Below are positions 39,196 to 52,406 of a stretch of 64,000 nt of DNA, piece after piece. The notes under the pieces were generated by a model. That model saw only the letters and a list, made by a program, of their open reading frames with translations. It ran no database searches and was not told the DNA's origin. The stretch covers positions 957,604 to 1,021,603 of the forward strand of contig VXAI01000009.1 of NCBI GenBank assembly GCA_013399305.1. The letters run 5' to 3'. A program made the translations under genes and the position numbers. The stretch is from Rostratula benghalensis. Its lineage: Eukaryota; Chordata; Aves; Charadriiformes; Rostratulidae. Every line of letters begins with the position of its first letter. Within the stretch, counting starts at the first letter, position 1.

Positions 39196-39201
39196 GTAAG
39201 A
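39194..39201 (+). other. Splice donor of the SLC25A21 exon
   Basis: The exon ends in AAG and is followed by GTAAGA, close to the ideal U1 snRNA match (AG|GTAAG). The GT is at 39196-39197. This fixes the 3' edge of the exon and gives a phase 2 intron. Confidence 0.88.
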
Positions 39202-39493
39202 TTCTGCTTGAACATGTTTTGTTGACACTGGAAGATATCCAAATTAGGAGCTGTCAGAAAATAAAAAAAATGCTAGAACTTCTCCAAGTAAGGTAACTTG
39301 TGCCTTTAATGGCATTTCTATTTACTTACCTATAACTACAGCATTTGACAGATGGAATCTGAATAGCATGACACATTTCTGATTAGAGGTCATCTAAAGG
39401 TGTTAAATCTGTTTTATGACATGTATTTTTAATTTTGTAAGAAAATCCTATAAGATGAAGAGGACTATAGTTAAATTTCCTTACTTTATGTAC
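39202..39493. other. Intron start after the SLC25A21 exon
   Basis: AT-rich sequence following the donor. No repeat or second exon seen before the antisense CR1 end. Confidence 0.6.
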
Positions 39494-39580
39494 GATAGAA
39501 TCATAGAATCATTTGGCTTGGAATGACTTAAAGATCATCTAGTTCCAGATCCCCTGCCAAGGGCAGTGACACCTTCCACT
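39494..39580 (-). mobile_element. CR1 LINE 3' end, antisense
   Basis: GATAGAATCATAGAATCATT, then TTGGCTTGGAATGACTTAAA, GATCATCTAGTTCCAGATCC, CCCTGCCAAGGGCAGTGACA and CCTTCCACTGCC, is the reverse complement of the last ~90 bases of CR1. It is strongly 5'-truncated and lies about 300 bases after the exon donor. Confidence 0.95.
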
Positions 39581-42269
39581 GCCATAACGCTTTTATGGAA
39601 TTGGGAAATACCGTGTTGCCTTCACAATAATTTTCACAGATTTTTGAGACCTGATAAAATAATAAAATAAGGTGTTCCATATTCTCATAAGTAACTTCAT
39701 GCTTTTATCTTTTTATCTGTCTTTATTTTATTTTCTGAATATTTTTGCTTATGTGAGTATAAGTGATTATGTGACCTGGAAAATGTGGTCAAATAAGGTT
39801 TTTCAATGTTGATTATTGAGTTGGAAAAAGAATAGCTGTGTTTCTGGTTTCTTGAATATCTTTGCCTTTCTATGCTTTTTTGTCTTCATATCAATTTAGT
39901 GAGCATTACTATGTGTGAAAAGCAAAGGAGAATGCAGAAACATACAATAAGGAGAAAACCTTTCATGCCATGTGTGTTACACATGATGGCAATAATTACC
40001 ATATACTGCTCCTGGAGCTCTTTCTAGGCCTCGGTCATATAATCAGAAAAGCTTCATTGAGAGATAAAGTAGCCCCAAACAAATGGTGAGGACAGCTGTG
40101 GTCTCTGGAATATGCCTAAAGCAGTCAGTGATGACTTGAGATTGTAGTTTCAGTTACCCAACATGTGAACTTGTTACAGGTGTATTTTTAGCTTCTGTTT
40201 AAATATGTTCTGGGCTTTGCCCGAGGTACACTTTTCTGCAGCTTGCATTTTGTAGGAGACCATCTGTCTGTGGTCATTGCCCAGCACCAGAGGACATTAA
40301 TGCAGGTTCCCTCCATGTTATCTGCTGCTGGGGCGCTGTAGGTACTCCTCAGGGCTTGGAGTTTGCACAGACAATTCTTCTGTATGCCTTCATGGTATGC
40401 TATGTGTTGATTCATAGAGAGACAATACACCTGGTAGTTTCAAAGGTCCTCTTTGCCCTTCCAAGTACCACTGAGACCTTGCTATTATAACAAGATTTAC
40501 ATATAAAGATGGAAATTCAAGACTTGGAAGGAGCAGGGTACAAGCAAAACAAATACAAAACCAAATTTAGAAGAGAAAAAAACTGTCTTTCTTTTCTGTC
40601 ATGTGGTCCTCGTTGATGTGCTTTAGTGACTTCATTTTGGCAGGTTGTGCTATAACTCACCTATAGTTCTCGAGCTTTTGGTTTTACCTCTTCCTGTTTT
40701 CCTCTTTGTACTTATCCAGGAGTCATCTTCTTGTGTAGTATAAATGCAACATCAATTATTTACCTCTCATGTCTTTGGTGCCTTTGACATTGTTATTCTA
40801 CACATCCTTGTGCCTCTAGTCTTGGTTGAAAGAACTTAATACATAACCTTAAAATCATTCATGATTTAGGACATGCCACATATCATATGTCATAAAAAAA
40901 GCATTAATTTCACATCTGTTCTGATAAACTGGCAATCAACAGATGTATTTTCAGCTTTCTGATAGAACCCATGCATAGGGAATACACAGACAGATTTTCC
41001 CATTTCTATTCCAGATTTTACTGGTGGTGTCATGCTTTTAGTAGTGAAATTGCTAATCAGAACTGAGGTCCAGAAATGGAAAGCATTAAAAAGTGTACAG
41101 GGGTGTTCGTGAAGCTGTATCAATATTTAAAAATAACATAATAAAAATTAGGAACCCTTTAAAAGTGAAATGTGAGTCCATAAGCAATGGGATTAAAAAA
41201 GAAAGCAGAAAAAGAAAAAAAGAAAAAATGTTCAAGAGAAAATGGATTATGGATCATGATGAAACCAAGGGCTGAATCAAGTAAAAATGTCATTAAAAAA
41301 ATTTCTTAATTTGAAGAAACTTCAAGTGAAGCTGAGTTAACTCAATTCTTCCATTGAGTTAGCTGCAACTCTTACTGGAAGTGGGCAGCACCAAAGTAAT
41401 AGTTTATCATCAGTGATGTATTTTCATATGTTCAGAGATATCACACAGAATATAGTACTAGAAAATACTTGCATTTTGATAGTCAATGGCAAAACTAAGA
41501 ATAGAGTGTCCTTTGATCTCATGTGCCATTCCATTCTAAGTTCCTAACATTATTCCACTTCTTTTCATTTTGTAATGGTCCAAATTTACTATAGCAGATT
41601 AATTCTTTGATGGCCTTGAAGATGTTAAAATGAAAAAATATTGTTCATTCTGAACTTTGGATTTAGACTTTTTTCCAATACATTTTCATTTACTTTATTC
41701 CTTTGTTGCAGTGCTTCTAAATTCTGCAGTTCATTTACTCTTTTCTAATATGGTATTGATAATCTGTCATGGTCAATCTGTCTGTCATTGATAATCGCTT
41801 CTAGTTATTATGGCTTTGGCGGTTTGTTTGGATTTTTTTCTTTATGGTTAGGTGAAAGGATGTATAAAAGCACCATTTGTTGCTTAATTTTTATGGTGTT
41901 TTGTGTTTCCTGCCTTTTTGCTATGAAGTGTTTGGTGGAAAGAGTCCCGTGGCCTTTTCAAATTAGTGGAACCTTATTTGATCTGTTAGCTCTCTGAAGG
42001 AGTTTAGGGAAGATGCCAAAGGCTCACGTCTACTGGACTGGTGGCTTAGCATCTTTGCTTCATTAATTTTTTTCTGTGTGTATGTTTTTAATAAAAAGTT
42101 GGAGAAAAGAAAATTCCTGTCAGAGATTATTTTGAAACGTTGGAAAATGGTTTGGCTCTTTTGTGACAACATTTTGCAATATCTTTTCTGTGTTTAGTAA
42201 TTTTCTATTATTCTACAGTAACAATGCTAGACTTGTTTATCTCTTCACATCAAGGGGAGAACAATACAG

Positions 42270-42286
42270 ATATATATATATATATA
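42270..42286. repeat. AT dinucleotide microsatellite
   Basis: Eight uninterrupted AT units plus one base, followed by AAATACATG. Simple repeat. Confidence 0.88.
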
Positions 42287-45200
42287 AATACATGTTTATA
42301 AACTAGACATAGACATATAGACAAGCCACATGTTTAATGGAAACGTTTTTTGCTAAATGTACATTTGAAAACAATTTTATTTTGTTATCTATTAGAACAC
42401 CAAAGATAATTATTTTAAGAAATTCATGTGAGCCACCTAACTAGATGGAGACAATTATGATCAATTGTTTGAGCTCTATGAATCCCACTTATTCTATGAA
42501 ATAAAGCTCTTTTCTCAATTACAAGATATATTGGTACAGTTTCTGACAAGAGATTATTTGAAAAATTGTGTTAAACTTCTAATGTCTCAGTATAACAGAG
42601 ACTCTGTTAGTTGTTTTATTTATCAGTTACCCTTATGATTAATTTAGGCATCTGTATATTGAATAAAGTACTGAATTTCTGTTCTTGCCCTCCTAAACAC
42701 AAGTTTTACAGAATTTGGTAAGGATTTATGTGCATGCCTATGTATAAGCAGGGAGAGCAGCAGCAAGAGTTTTCAGGTACAGATGCAGTCAAGACGTAGA
42801 AGGTCTATTACTTAATGAAGAAACATAGATGATCTTTCTTTGATGGAAAGTGAGGAGAAAAGTGTCTTAGTCTGGATAGAGAATTGGTTTTGCTTATTTT
42901 GGACCCTTTTTAGGGTTTTAAGTGGAATGCAGGCTGTATTGTCATTTTCATCCATCAGACTTACCAAAGAATGACAAAAGATTATGTTAGATCATGATAC
43001 CTAGGAGAAGATATTGTCATAGATAATAATTTAAAATTAAAAATAGTAAAGTGCTTTTCTAGCTAGAGTTTATTCTTTTTGTCCTAATGGCATATGTTTA
43101 AGCATTGCTTAAGCAAATGTACAAAATTTGGAACTTAATAATATTTTATTGTTGGAAAATTAATATTTGTGCAACAGCTCACAGGTGTACTTGGTGAGTG
43201 AAAGGGAGAGAATTCCAGGGAGTTGTCTGAAGTTAAAGGAAAGCTAATGTTTAAGGGATCAGTCAAGCAAGCCTTACTGATACGTGTAGGATGTTACTGT
43301 CATCTGTCTCATGGCTGCAGTTGTTTTGATGTAGTCCTATAGCCTTGAACAGCTTGAGTTTTCAGAAAAAAAAAATATTCATTTTTTAAAATTTCCCTAC
43401 TACCGGGTTGCTGCCATAAAACTGGCATTTTCAGGAGTTTGATAACTTTTGAGCTACATGTGCTAACATATAATTTTCCTTGTTATTAGATTCTAACACC
43501 TCAAAAAATATATGCAATCAAGAGTGACATTGCAAAATTAGAATTATGACTAGAAATAAAATTTTGGCTAATATTTCCTTAGGTTTATAAGTTTATGACA
43601 TTTACATGTGCTTTCTCTTTTTCATTGAGTATCACCAATATTTATACAGCTGAATTTCAGTGGTTCCACTGCTCTTGAAAACAAATTTCAATGTTGCCTG
43701 TGCAAGTATTCATACACACTGTGAAACATGTATCAAAGTAGAAATAGTCATTTTGGATGTGACTTGGTATTGTGTAGTTAGGAAATGGAAACCATACTTT
43801 GTTACTTTTTTAACGGTTTTCTACATGTCAGATTTTAATAGAAAACACATATTAAAAAGTGTATGATTAAGATAATGGAGAAAAAATAACAAGACATCAC
43901 GAAAAAACTTTCAAATACGTAACACATATGAAAGATTTGTGTCTGAAAGTCCTGTGAACAGGAAAAATGTTATGTGGATTAGATGAATCATTTACTTATC
44001 TCTCTCATTTTGGCCGTAATTTGACATCGCTATATGTATTGAGACAAATATTTGAAAGAAAGATGGTTTCTCTCATGTCAGACTAATACAAAATTGTGCT
44101 CCAGATCTGTGTTGACTTCAGGGGAGCTCATACCACTTGAGGATTAAGGTTTTTTTACTTCTAGACAATGTATTTGAAGAGTGGTAAATGTTACACAAGC
44201 CAACCACCATCTAAAGGACTTGGAGAAAGTCTAGTTTATTGTTTTATCAGGAGATTCATCATGGCAATTTGTGTCCTAACAAATTAAACATATATTCAAC
44301 AGGCATTGTTGTAATACTTCTCTGGTTAATTAAAATAATGGCAGTTCCCCCTGATTTTGACTTTTTTGCTTTTTATTTAAACAAGTTCTTTTGTTTTCAG
44401 ACATAACTTCATAACACAGCCTTACATTGGAATGGGCATGCAATTTTGAAAGCAATGCCTAAGAGAGACCCAGGAGGCACTCTTTCAGAAGTATTTACTT
44501 CAGTTTATCAGGAGAACACATTAATAAGTATCACTTGTTTTTTTTATCTTGCTTGTTTTATTAGACCTCCCTGTTTTTTTCCTTAAAGTTGTTTCTCACC
44601 TTTGGCAGAATCTGGGGAAATTGTAGTCCATGTTGCTTCTACTTTAACACCTTTTTACACAGTTCAGTGTTAGATCAGAATCTTCAGGTGAACTAGCTTT
44701 TCATCTTATGTGTGATCCAGAATATCAGCATTAAAAAAATGAGGCAAATAAGACACCTTAGAAACATTGGAGAAAGTTTTCATCTAATTGTGATACAGGT
44801 TTTATGGTTTCTGCAAAGATCTAGACCAACATCATGGATCTAAAGCCCCAAATTTAGAAAATAATTTGGGATCTACGTCCAGATTTGGACTCTGCATTAC
44901 AAACCCACTTCTAGTTTGCAAGTATTCTGCTGATTTGTGTGTGTGTTTATCCATTTTGTTCCTTTGTTCCAATTCTGTCATTTTGCTCTTAATAAAAAAG
45001 TTCAGCTTACTACATATGTTTCCGATCTCATTCCATCTGTTGTTTTGCAAGAGCTACTTCCTTTATATCATTAATTCCTCTTTGATTTCTGGTCTTTTTT
45101 GTTTGAGTGAGCAGTAGTGGAGCCTGTTTCTGAAAAACGTTGGTTTAAGGAAGAGTTCATTGTCCTTAAACAACGTTACCATTTCCAAATGACCATAGCT

Positions 45201-46117
45201 CACTTGGTTTGCATCAGTCCATGTTAAGTTCATGTTATTTGATGCAAACTGCACTAGTTAAAGTCATAGCAGTTCTAAGCAGAAAATAATCTTCCTGTCC
45301 TGGGAAAATTATCAGGATACCAGAAAATTCTGTATTGGAATGAACAGTTGAACTCTCAGAAGACTGTTAGGAAAACAATGAGTTTTGGCCAATGAAACTC
45401 TTCATTTAAATAATTTTGGAATTTTGGAAGTTTTCACTTCCTTTTTTTTCTTTGCCTTTTCAACTACTTTTAAGTAATTTTGAAGCAGAAAAGCAGAAGT
45501 TTTGGTTTGAAAATGTAGAGAACAACATCCACTGTCATCTAAAAGAAGCATATAAAAATGTATTGGAACTGATTTTCTCCTCAGAAACGTTTTTGGGTTT
45601 GTTTTATTTTTTCATTTTGAGGGAAAAAAAATCAGTAAAAATAATCCCTGACCAACTTAACTTCATGTCCTTATTTCAACCATATGTCAAGGCTTTTCTC
45701 TCGGATTAGTTTTACTTGATTTATCAGTGGTCTTTGGCACAATTGTTCATAGGGTTTGTGTGCATATTGTAGTTTTGGCATTTGATTTTTAGCATTGGAA
45801 TACTTTGAATATTTCCTTACAGATCCAAGTTTTGTATAATAAGAACTTATCTCAAATTTACAATAATTTGGATGTGATGCAGATCTCTGTAACTTGCCCT
45901 TTGTTTCCCTTCTATGTACAATATGTTAGGAATTGATAAGGGCACAAGGGTTTATAATTCCTGCTAGATATACTATTCCAATTTAAATCCTTCCCTGAAT
46001 TAAAGCACAATATTGATGTGTGCTGTTAAACAGATGCTCTGATTTGCTGTGCTGCTCAAAGTGATTTCTGTTCCTAGGTCGTTTTTTATATATTCATAGG
46101 AACACTGTGTGTATATT

Positions 46118-46157
46118 TTATAAAAAGGTGTATATATATGTGTATATATATATATAA
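46118..46157. repeat. Mixed TA/TG microsatellite
   Basis: Alternating pyrimidine-purine tract made of TG and TA units: GTGTATATATATGTGTATAT and further TA units. Simple repeat, likely variable in length. Confidence 0.82.
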
Positions 46158-46304
46158 AGGAACTGTAAACATGCAGTTTCATCATCTCCTCATGTAATAC
46201 TGTGTTATTTGTGATCAAATGGCAGAACTGCTTAATAATATATCTATTTCAAATCAATGTAGATATTTATAAAAAATATAACATATATTGTGTCTTATTT
46301 GCAG

Positions 46305-46501
46305 AAAGGGTGGTCACACACTGGAATAGGCTGCCCAGGCAGGTGGTTGAGTCGCCACCACTGAATGTATTTTAAGAGTCATTTAGATGTGGTGTTGGGA
46401 GATATGGTACAGGGGAGAAATTTGTAGAGTAGGGCAGATTGTTGGACTTGGTGATCCCAAGGGTCTCTTCCAACCTGAATGATTCTATGATTCTATGATT
46501 T
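46305..46501 (+). mobile_element. CR1 LINE 3' end, sense
   Basis: AAAGGGTGGTCACACACTGG, then AATAGGCTGCCCAGGCAGGT, GGTTGAGTCGCCACC, TTTAGATGTGGTG, GTTGGACTTGGTGATCCCAA, GGGTCTCTTCCAACCTGAAT and finally three GATTCTATGATT-type units. This variant, with GGTTGAGTCGCC and TTAGATGTGGTG, differs from the copies at 53 and 55 kb and marks another CR1 subfamily. It is 5'-truncated. Confidence 0.96.
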
Positions 46502-48845
46502 TAGAATAATCCTGTCCCTTGCTTGATAGAAATTGAATTTGTACATTGTCAGGCTGCCAGAGATCTTTTCTTAAGCTTTTCCTTAATTTCAGTTAAGCAT
46601 TCTACCACTTAGTCTTGTTTTTCTTTAATCAATTGTAGGTGCTTTCTTAAACAACTGAAATACCATAAAATACTAATTTCCTTTTGGCAGCATGGCATGA
46701 TGATACCATGCTTTGGGTTTCATGTTATCTGTGCCATTTCTGTGGCCATATCAAAACTACCCTCAATTTTGAGTCACTTCACAGCTGTAATAACCTGGAA
46801 TTTCTAACACCCACCAAATCAACCATGTCCATCTTCAGCCTACTCCAGATCAAACAATAAAATTTATTTCATTTTTAAAGAATCATTCCCTTGTTTTTGA
46901 GGTTTTAGCTGAATACAGTAAAATAAATGAAAACACCAGATGCCTAGTTAGCTATCTACATACTACATCAGTGCAAACCACCATAGGAGAATGGAGGAAA
47001 GAGGCAGTAGTAGATGAGGGGATGAGCTTTTCAGGAGAGGGAGCAAGTGGAGAGTCTCCCACAGAGAGCAAAAGAGAAAGAGGGAATTTTCTTGCATATT
47101 TTACTTTAAGTCCAGTAGATGCAGAAGGTGTGTTTTGAGTTTCTGGAAAGAAAGAAAGATCAAAGCCAGATCATACCTCTGTCTTGCAGAACCCTTAGAG
47201 ATGATTCCTTGTGCAGCTGATCTGAGGAATAAATGGAAATCATGTTAAAAGATGTACTGAATATTATCCAACCTGCTAGTGGCAATCCATTTCACTGTGG
47301 ACATTTACAAAATGTAAATATGCATTTGTTCTCTTAATAATTTTGTGCTTGTTATTCTGTTTTCCCTTCGGTTTGGTCAATGAGCTAAAATAGTTTCTTT
47401 CAGTTCCCTTTCATTTACATTTTGCTTTCGTTCTAATGCCCTGGCACAATATTGTTTCTGTGTTTGGATTTCCAGTGCTTACAAAGTTCAAATAAACATT
47501 TCCTGGCAACTACGTGGGCAGAACTTGTAATATGACAAGACCCTGAGGGTTTCCCTTCTATAATCTGCATCTACATATTTACATGTTTTAAAAATAAATG
47601 TACACAGACATATTTGGTTGTACTGGTACAGCATTACAGTATCTTCCTTGGTAGAGAAATTTCTTCATGTTTAAGTTCTCTAGCACTGGAAAAACCTGCA
47701 GTTGATTAGCTGTGTCCTTATGATGAAGTTGCAAGAGGGTGGTGTGGACTGTATTTTATGATTTCATGGGCTCCACATTGTGCATTTGCAGTTTAAATCC
47801 AAGAGAGCTATGAATTTTCCTTCCTTGTGTTTTTACCTAAATTTTATGAAAATATTTCCTTTCATAATATGAGGCTAGATATAACCCTCATCTAGACAGA
47901 ATAGACAAATATGACGAAAGACCTCCAAAACTGTAATTACAGGGGAGAACCATGCCAGGGGTTACAGATACAACAGAATAATTCTTTTTTCATAGTGCTG
48001 TCTGATGGAGAAAGGAAGCAAAAGCAGAGAACCTAGGGCTAAATGCCCTCTAAAGTATGCTCATTAGTGGCTGTTTGTCTAGGTAGAACGTACCAAAGAA
48101 ATAAGAGACAGTGTAGAAACACTTGGATTCTCTTTGTAGTATCTCAGGATTTTAATAGATAATCAGGAAGTTTACATGAATCAGAAACCATGACCAAATC
48201 TTCATGACAAAACTGAAATTCAATTTGAAATGTTTTGGATAAGTGGGTCAGCTGACTGATCTGGAAAAAGATAACCCTATTTCTACAGAAAATTCCCTGT
48301 AGTATTAAAACGTGTGACGTGGTTTGTATTAAACACAATAGATGTGTTTCTTTTTTTTTTTTTTATTTGTTTAGATTCTCACAGCCTCAGGATATGCCAT
48401 TGCATTGCTGTCAAAAAAAAAAAAAATACTGTAACTTATGGTAATGTACCTTTCTTTTAGTTATGTAAACTGCCTCAGTACCACATATGCTCTAATAGTG
48501 AGAAAGATATCATGTTAAGAGATTTAGCACTCAATGTAATGTGAACTATCCCATACATCATTTACAAATCTGATTTATTTATTTTGGATATGGGAGACCT
48601 ATTCACCTGGCAATGAAGAGTGCTACCAGAACTGCCAGCATTTTATCCACAGCTGTACCAGAGGCAATGTAGACCACTTCAGTAGAGCCAACAGTTAAAA
48701 TCAGAGCCAGTACCCAAATGAGGTGTTGCAGTCTGTGTCTGTCATGTCGTGACTCTTGCCACTGCTGTACCAGAACTCAGAAATCCCCATCCTGTTGCTG
48801 AGTTCAACAGCCTCTCCTCTCCACTCCTCTCCTCAATCCTTGTTT
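46502..48845. other. Intron, no feature recognised
   Basis: Unique AT-rich sequence with no exon or transposon recognised. Near its right end a T14 run and an A14 run face each other (listed separately). Confidence 0.55.
48351..48426. repeat. T14 and A14 runs in inverted arrangement
   Basis: Fourteen T at 48351-48364 and fourteen A at 48413-48426 are separated by 48 bases. They could pair as a stem, but homopolymer pairs of this length are common in AT-rich introns. Confidence 0.8.
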
Positions 48846-49075
48846 CTCTGAACTGCTTGGCCCCAAACCACAGCATTTGTCCAGCCTATTTTAAAATGTG
48901 CCAAGTGACAAGCTCCCTCTAATTCTCGTGGGAGGTTCCTGTGTAACCTACGGCTTCTCCCAGCCAGGAAGTATTGTCTAATGTTCATATAGATCCATTA
49001 TGCAGTTTCATCCCTAACAACTACCTATACCCCCTTTACCATACATTGTTCCCCTTTCCCTCTGTTTATTCCCCT
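48846..49075 (-). mobile_element. Degraded CR1-like LINE, antisense
   Basis: CCACAGCATTTGTCCAGCCT, TTCTCGTGGGAGGTTCC, CTTCTCCCAGCCAGGAAGTA, TTGTCTAATGTTC, ATGCAGTTTCATCCC and CTATACCCCCTTTA follow the order seen in older antisense CR1 copies ('lining up' of AAGTATTTTCTAATGTTC, GCAGTTTCATCCC and TTATACCCCCTTT). Divergence is high and the boundaries are soft; it may start earlier, around 48.6 kb. Confidence 0.6.
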
Positions 49076-52000
49076 TAGACACAGTTGATTCATGGCGTGC
49101 CCCCGTTTTCTTTTTCCCAAACCTAAATTAGTGTCAGATAATCAAACCAGTACTTTAAATAATCTTTTTTACTATATCAATCCTCTTTTTTTAAATATAA
49201 CAAATCAAGTGAAACCATGAGGGATAGAGTGGAATGAGAGCAAGAGTGGAAAGCAGAAAGTGGAGGGCTAGGAGGTGAGAAAGTACATGGGATTCTATTT
49301 ACAAGAAAAATACATGCTGAAAATAAGTATTTAAGATGGGAATTGGGGAGTGGAAATGAACAGATGTTAGCAGAGTTACAAAAGTAGTCTGGAGACAAAG
49401 AAATGGGATAGTTTTAAAAACATATGCATTTTAAAGTCATATTTTAAATAAGGATTAAGCAGCTGGGAAAGGTTACATAGGCTACAAGTTGGAGACATCT
49501 ATGGTGTACATAAGATTTTTTAAAACAATCTAAGAAAGCAGCTGGGTGAGTTATTAGCAGATGTTAATGATTTGTCAGCGGTATAAAACATTAAGATCAC
49601 AACCAGGGGTAGACCATGGTCATGCCTGATTTCTTCATGGACAAAAATTTTGCATTAGACCACTGTCATGCCTGATTTCTAACCATGGATGGAACATGCC
49701 TAAAATAAAACAAGCAAGGAACCACTTTATTTTAAAAGAATACTAAAGTAAAAGGGGAAAAAACCCCTATGTTTATTTTTTGGTCATGTAGCAAAATGAG
49801 TGGGAGATAGTTTAAGTATGGAAAATCATTATTTAATGTCTTAATTTACAATAAACAGAATTTTTTTCTACCTTTTTTCTTACATGTATTTGAGCTAGCT
49901 TTTAGAAACTATGGATACAAGAGAATAAAGCTGTATATGTTGGAAGCCCAATGTAACTGTAGCACTGCCAATAATTCTCTCAGAGAAGTTGGCCATTAAT
50001 ACTGTATTTAAGTATGTCCCTAAAATAACTGCATTAGGCCAGTAAGTGCCAAGTAAATCTATAAATAAACAAAAAGAGAGATAATATCTTTATGAACTAT
50101 GCTTTTTGTATGTTTTTATGAGCAGATGCATCAGTGTGTATTCTAGGTCTACAGGGGGTTTTGAGAAACAAGAGTCTTCGTGTAGAGTAGGATGCAAGTA
50201 AAATACCATCTCCAAAATAATCTTGGCACAATAGAGCTGTCTTTTGAATTTCTTTCTCAAGAGAATAAAAAAAGAAAACCAAAAAACTAAGGAAATATTT
50301 GCAAGTTTTTAGCTGCTGCAGTGTTGTAGTAAGCTGATGACTCCCTGGTGAGAAGGCAGCGGGTCAGATTGTGCTTTTACAACCCGAGCTGAGGCAGGGG
50401 CAGAGCTCAGCGGCACCAGCCGAAGAGCAGCACACAGAAGGGATTGTGCCTCAGAGGCACTGTGACCTTTCCTGGTTTTCCCCTATCCCAGTAAGGGATT
50501 GTTGATCCATAGCAGTACTAACTTCTTGTAACTACGAAAGTACTGCTATTCCTTAAAGCTTTGTATCCATTTCCCTAAATCTGGAGCAGGGACAAAATAA
50601 TGCCCGAGTATCCCCTGTGTACTGGCTGCCATATACATGTCTGAAGTGGAGTGCTTAGAAAGTGCTGCAAGTACATGATGTAGTTCAGGGTCTGTTAACA
50701 GGGAGAAGGGAAATTATATACTTTTGAGTGCTCTGTGTGATACCATCCATCTAACATCTGCCCAGCTGTAGTGACCTAGAGTAAGATGGTTTCTCCCAAG
50801 AGGAATGTTGGTTGCTTCTTTCCTTAGCGTGTTAGTGAGCTGAATCAACTCAATGCTAGAATCCGAGAGGTGTCAGAGACAGTACAAGGGAGGAAGGGGG
50901 ACAAGACAAATGAGAATTGGGCTGGGAAAAGTGCCTTTAGACAGCAGTAGGTCTTTAGATTATTCTGCTGTCTCGTGATACTTTTCCATGAGTGAGTCAG
51001 CTACAAACTGGAAGGATCAAATTAAATAGTTCTGAGATTGCTAAACTGGAAGATAAATTAAAAGAAAGAAGTGAAGGAAGGCATATTTCATTTGAAAATG
51101 TGGTTCCACAGCATTTTAAACTTTAGGGTTACCTTTGTTCCCTTACAATTATATTGCCATACAGTGGCAGCTCAGCGGAAAAATGATCACCTAATCATTT
51201 TCTGGTTGGGTTTCACTTTTACCAGCTTGGTTTCCTGAACTGATTCCAACACAATTGTGTAACAAGCAATACCAGGACAAAGAAGGGTGCAATCCAGACA
51301 GGTCATCACTAGCAAACACCAAACTGTATGCTAAAGGTGTGCGTGAAAGGCAGGCGTGTGTAAACTGTCACTGTAGGGGAGTATGGCGTTACATGTCATC
51401 TGGTCTGACACTAAAAGAGCCCTGCACACTGATTCCTTGCTACCCAACTCCCTGCTCTAGTGTATGTACTGTGGTCTCACTATTACCCTGATGTTAGATC
51501 TAGCAATTGCAAAAGTGCAGACAAAAATTATTCAGCTTGTTGATATATCAGAATATTAAGCTGTTAATAAGTATTTGTTTTGTAGTGGCTGCATACTGTT
51601 AGATCAGCTCTGTTGTAATGCAAAACTGCATCCTAATCAAAGGTGTATATGTACATTTGTGGTGTCTCCAAGTTAAAGATGAACTTTTATTTGTATGATT
51701 GCCAATTTTTCTATCTTCTTTGAGAATTTGCATTCCAGTTAGAATCTCTGAAGGTGTGTTGAGGTCCACCACAGGGGAAATAAAAGCAATGCAAGAATAT
51801 TAGGTAGGTAAAAGACTTTCCTCATTTAGCCATTGAAAGAAAAAAATTTAAATAATGAGCAATGCATTCTTTCCTTTTCATATTTCTTCTTTTTCTTGCC
51901 AAATTGGTTTATTCTCTGAACAATTTGACATATCTAAGTAGTGAAGCAGCTTACAGTTCTATTGTTATAGAGATAATGCATTGTTACAGTATATGGCACA

Positions 52001-52310
52001 TGTCTTAGGAAAATTAGGAATACAATGGAATTTATTTTTCAGTTTCATGAGACAGGAAATTCCAATTTTGCAGTCATTTGCAGCTACAAGGACAAGATGC
52101 ACATCTCCCTCATGTTTGCAACGCTCCTCCTTACACAAGCTATAGACTTTGTAGTTTCCCATGGGCCTATACAACATATCATCCCTGGAAAAAACTAATT
52201 GGTACAGTTTCTGATGAATTTGTGATTTTAATCAGCTTATTAGAAGGGTTCAGTGAGCACCAGAACCATTACAAAGGAAGGAGCAGGACCACACAGCGAA
52301 AAAGGATTCA
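49076..52310. other. Intron, no gene recognised
   Basis: Mostly unique AT-rich sequence. It contains a 46-base imperfect tandem duplication near 49.6 kb and a GC- and CpG-richer patch at about 50350-50480. Otherwise nothing is seen. Confidence 0.55.
49611..49689 (+). repeat. Imperfect tandem duplication, 46-base period
   Basis: AGACCATGGTCATGCCTGAT-TTCT at 49611 recurs as AGACCACTGTCATGCCTGAT-TTCT at 49657, each followed by CATGGA after a short variable piece. Two copies only; about 33 bases of the second are recognisable. Confidence 0.8.
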
Positions 52311-52406
52311 GAATAGGAATAGGAATAGGAATAGGAATAGGAATAGGAATAGGAATAGGAATAGGAATAGGAATAGGAATAGGAATAGGAATAGGAATAG
52401 GAATAG
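52311..52406 (+). repeat. Perfect hexanucleotide array, 16 copies of GAATAG
   Basis: Ninety-six bases made of exactly sixteen uninterrupted GAATAG units, equal to (AGGAAT)n or (ATTCCT)n on the other strand. The perfect purity indicates recent or ongoing length change. Open frames through it, giving Arg-Asn or Ile-Gly dipeptide repeats, are by-products of the array. Confidence 0.97.

Larger units (their letters stand above)
39581..46304. other. Intron, no feature recognised
   Basis: About 6.7 kb of AT-rich unique sequence. It contains a dinucleotide run near 42.27 kb, a TG/TA patch near 46.13 kb and a slightly GC-richer patch at about 40190-40430 with no recognised identity. No peptide matching the next SLC25A21 exon was found. 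Confidence 0.55.
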
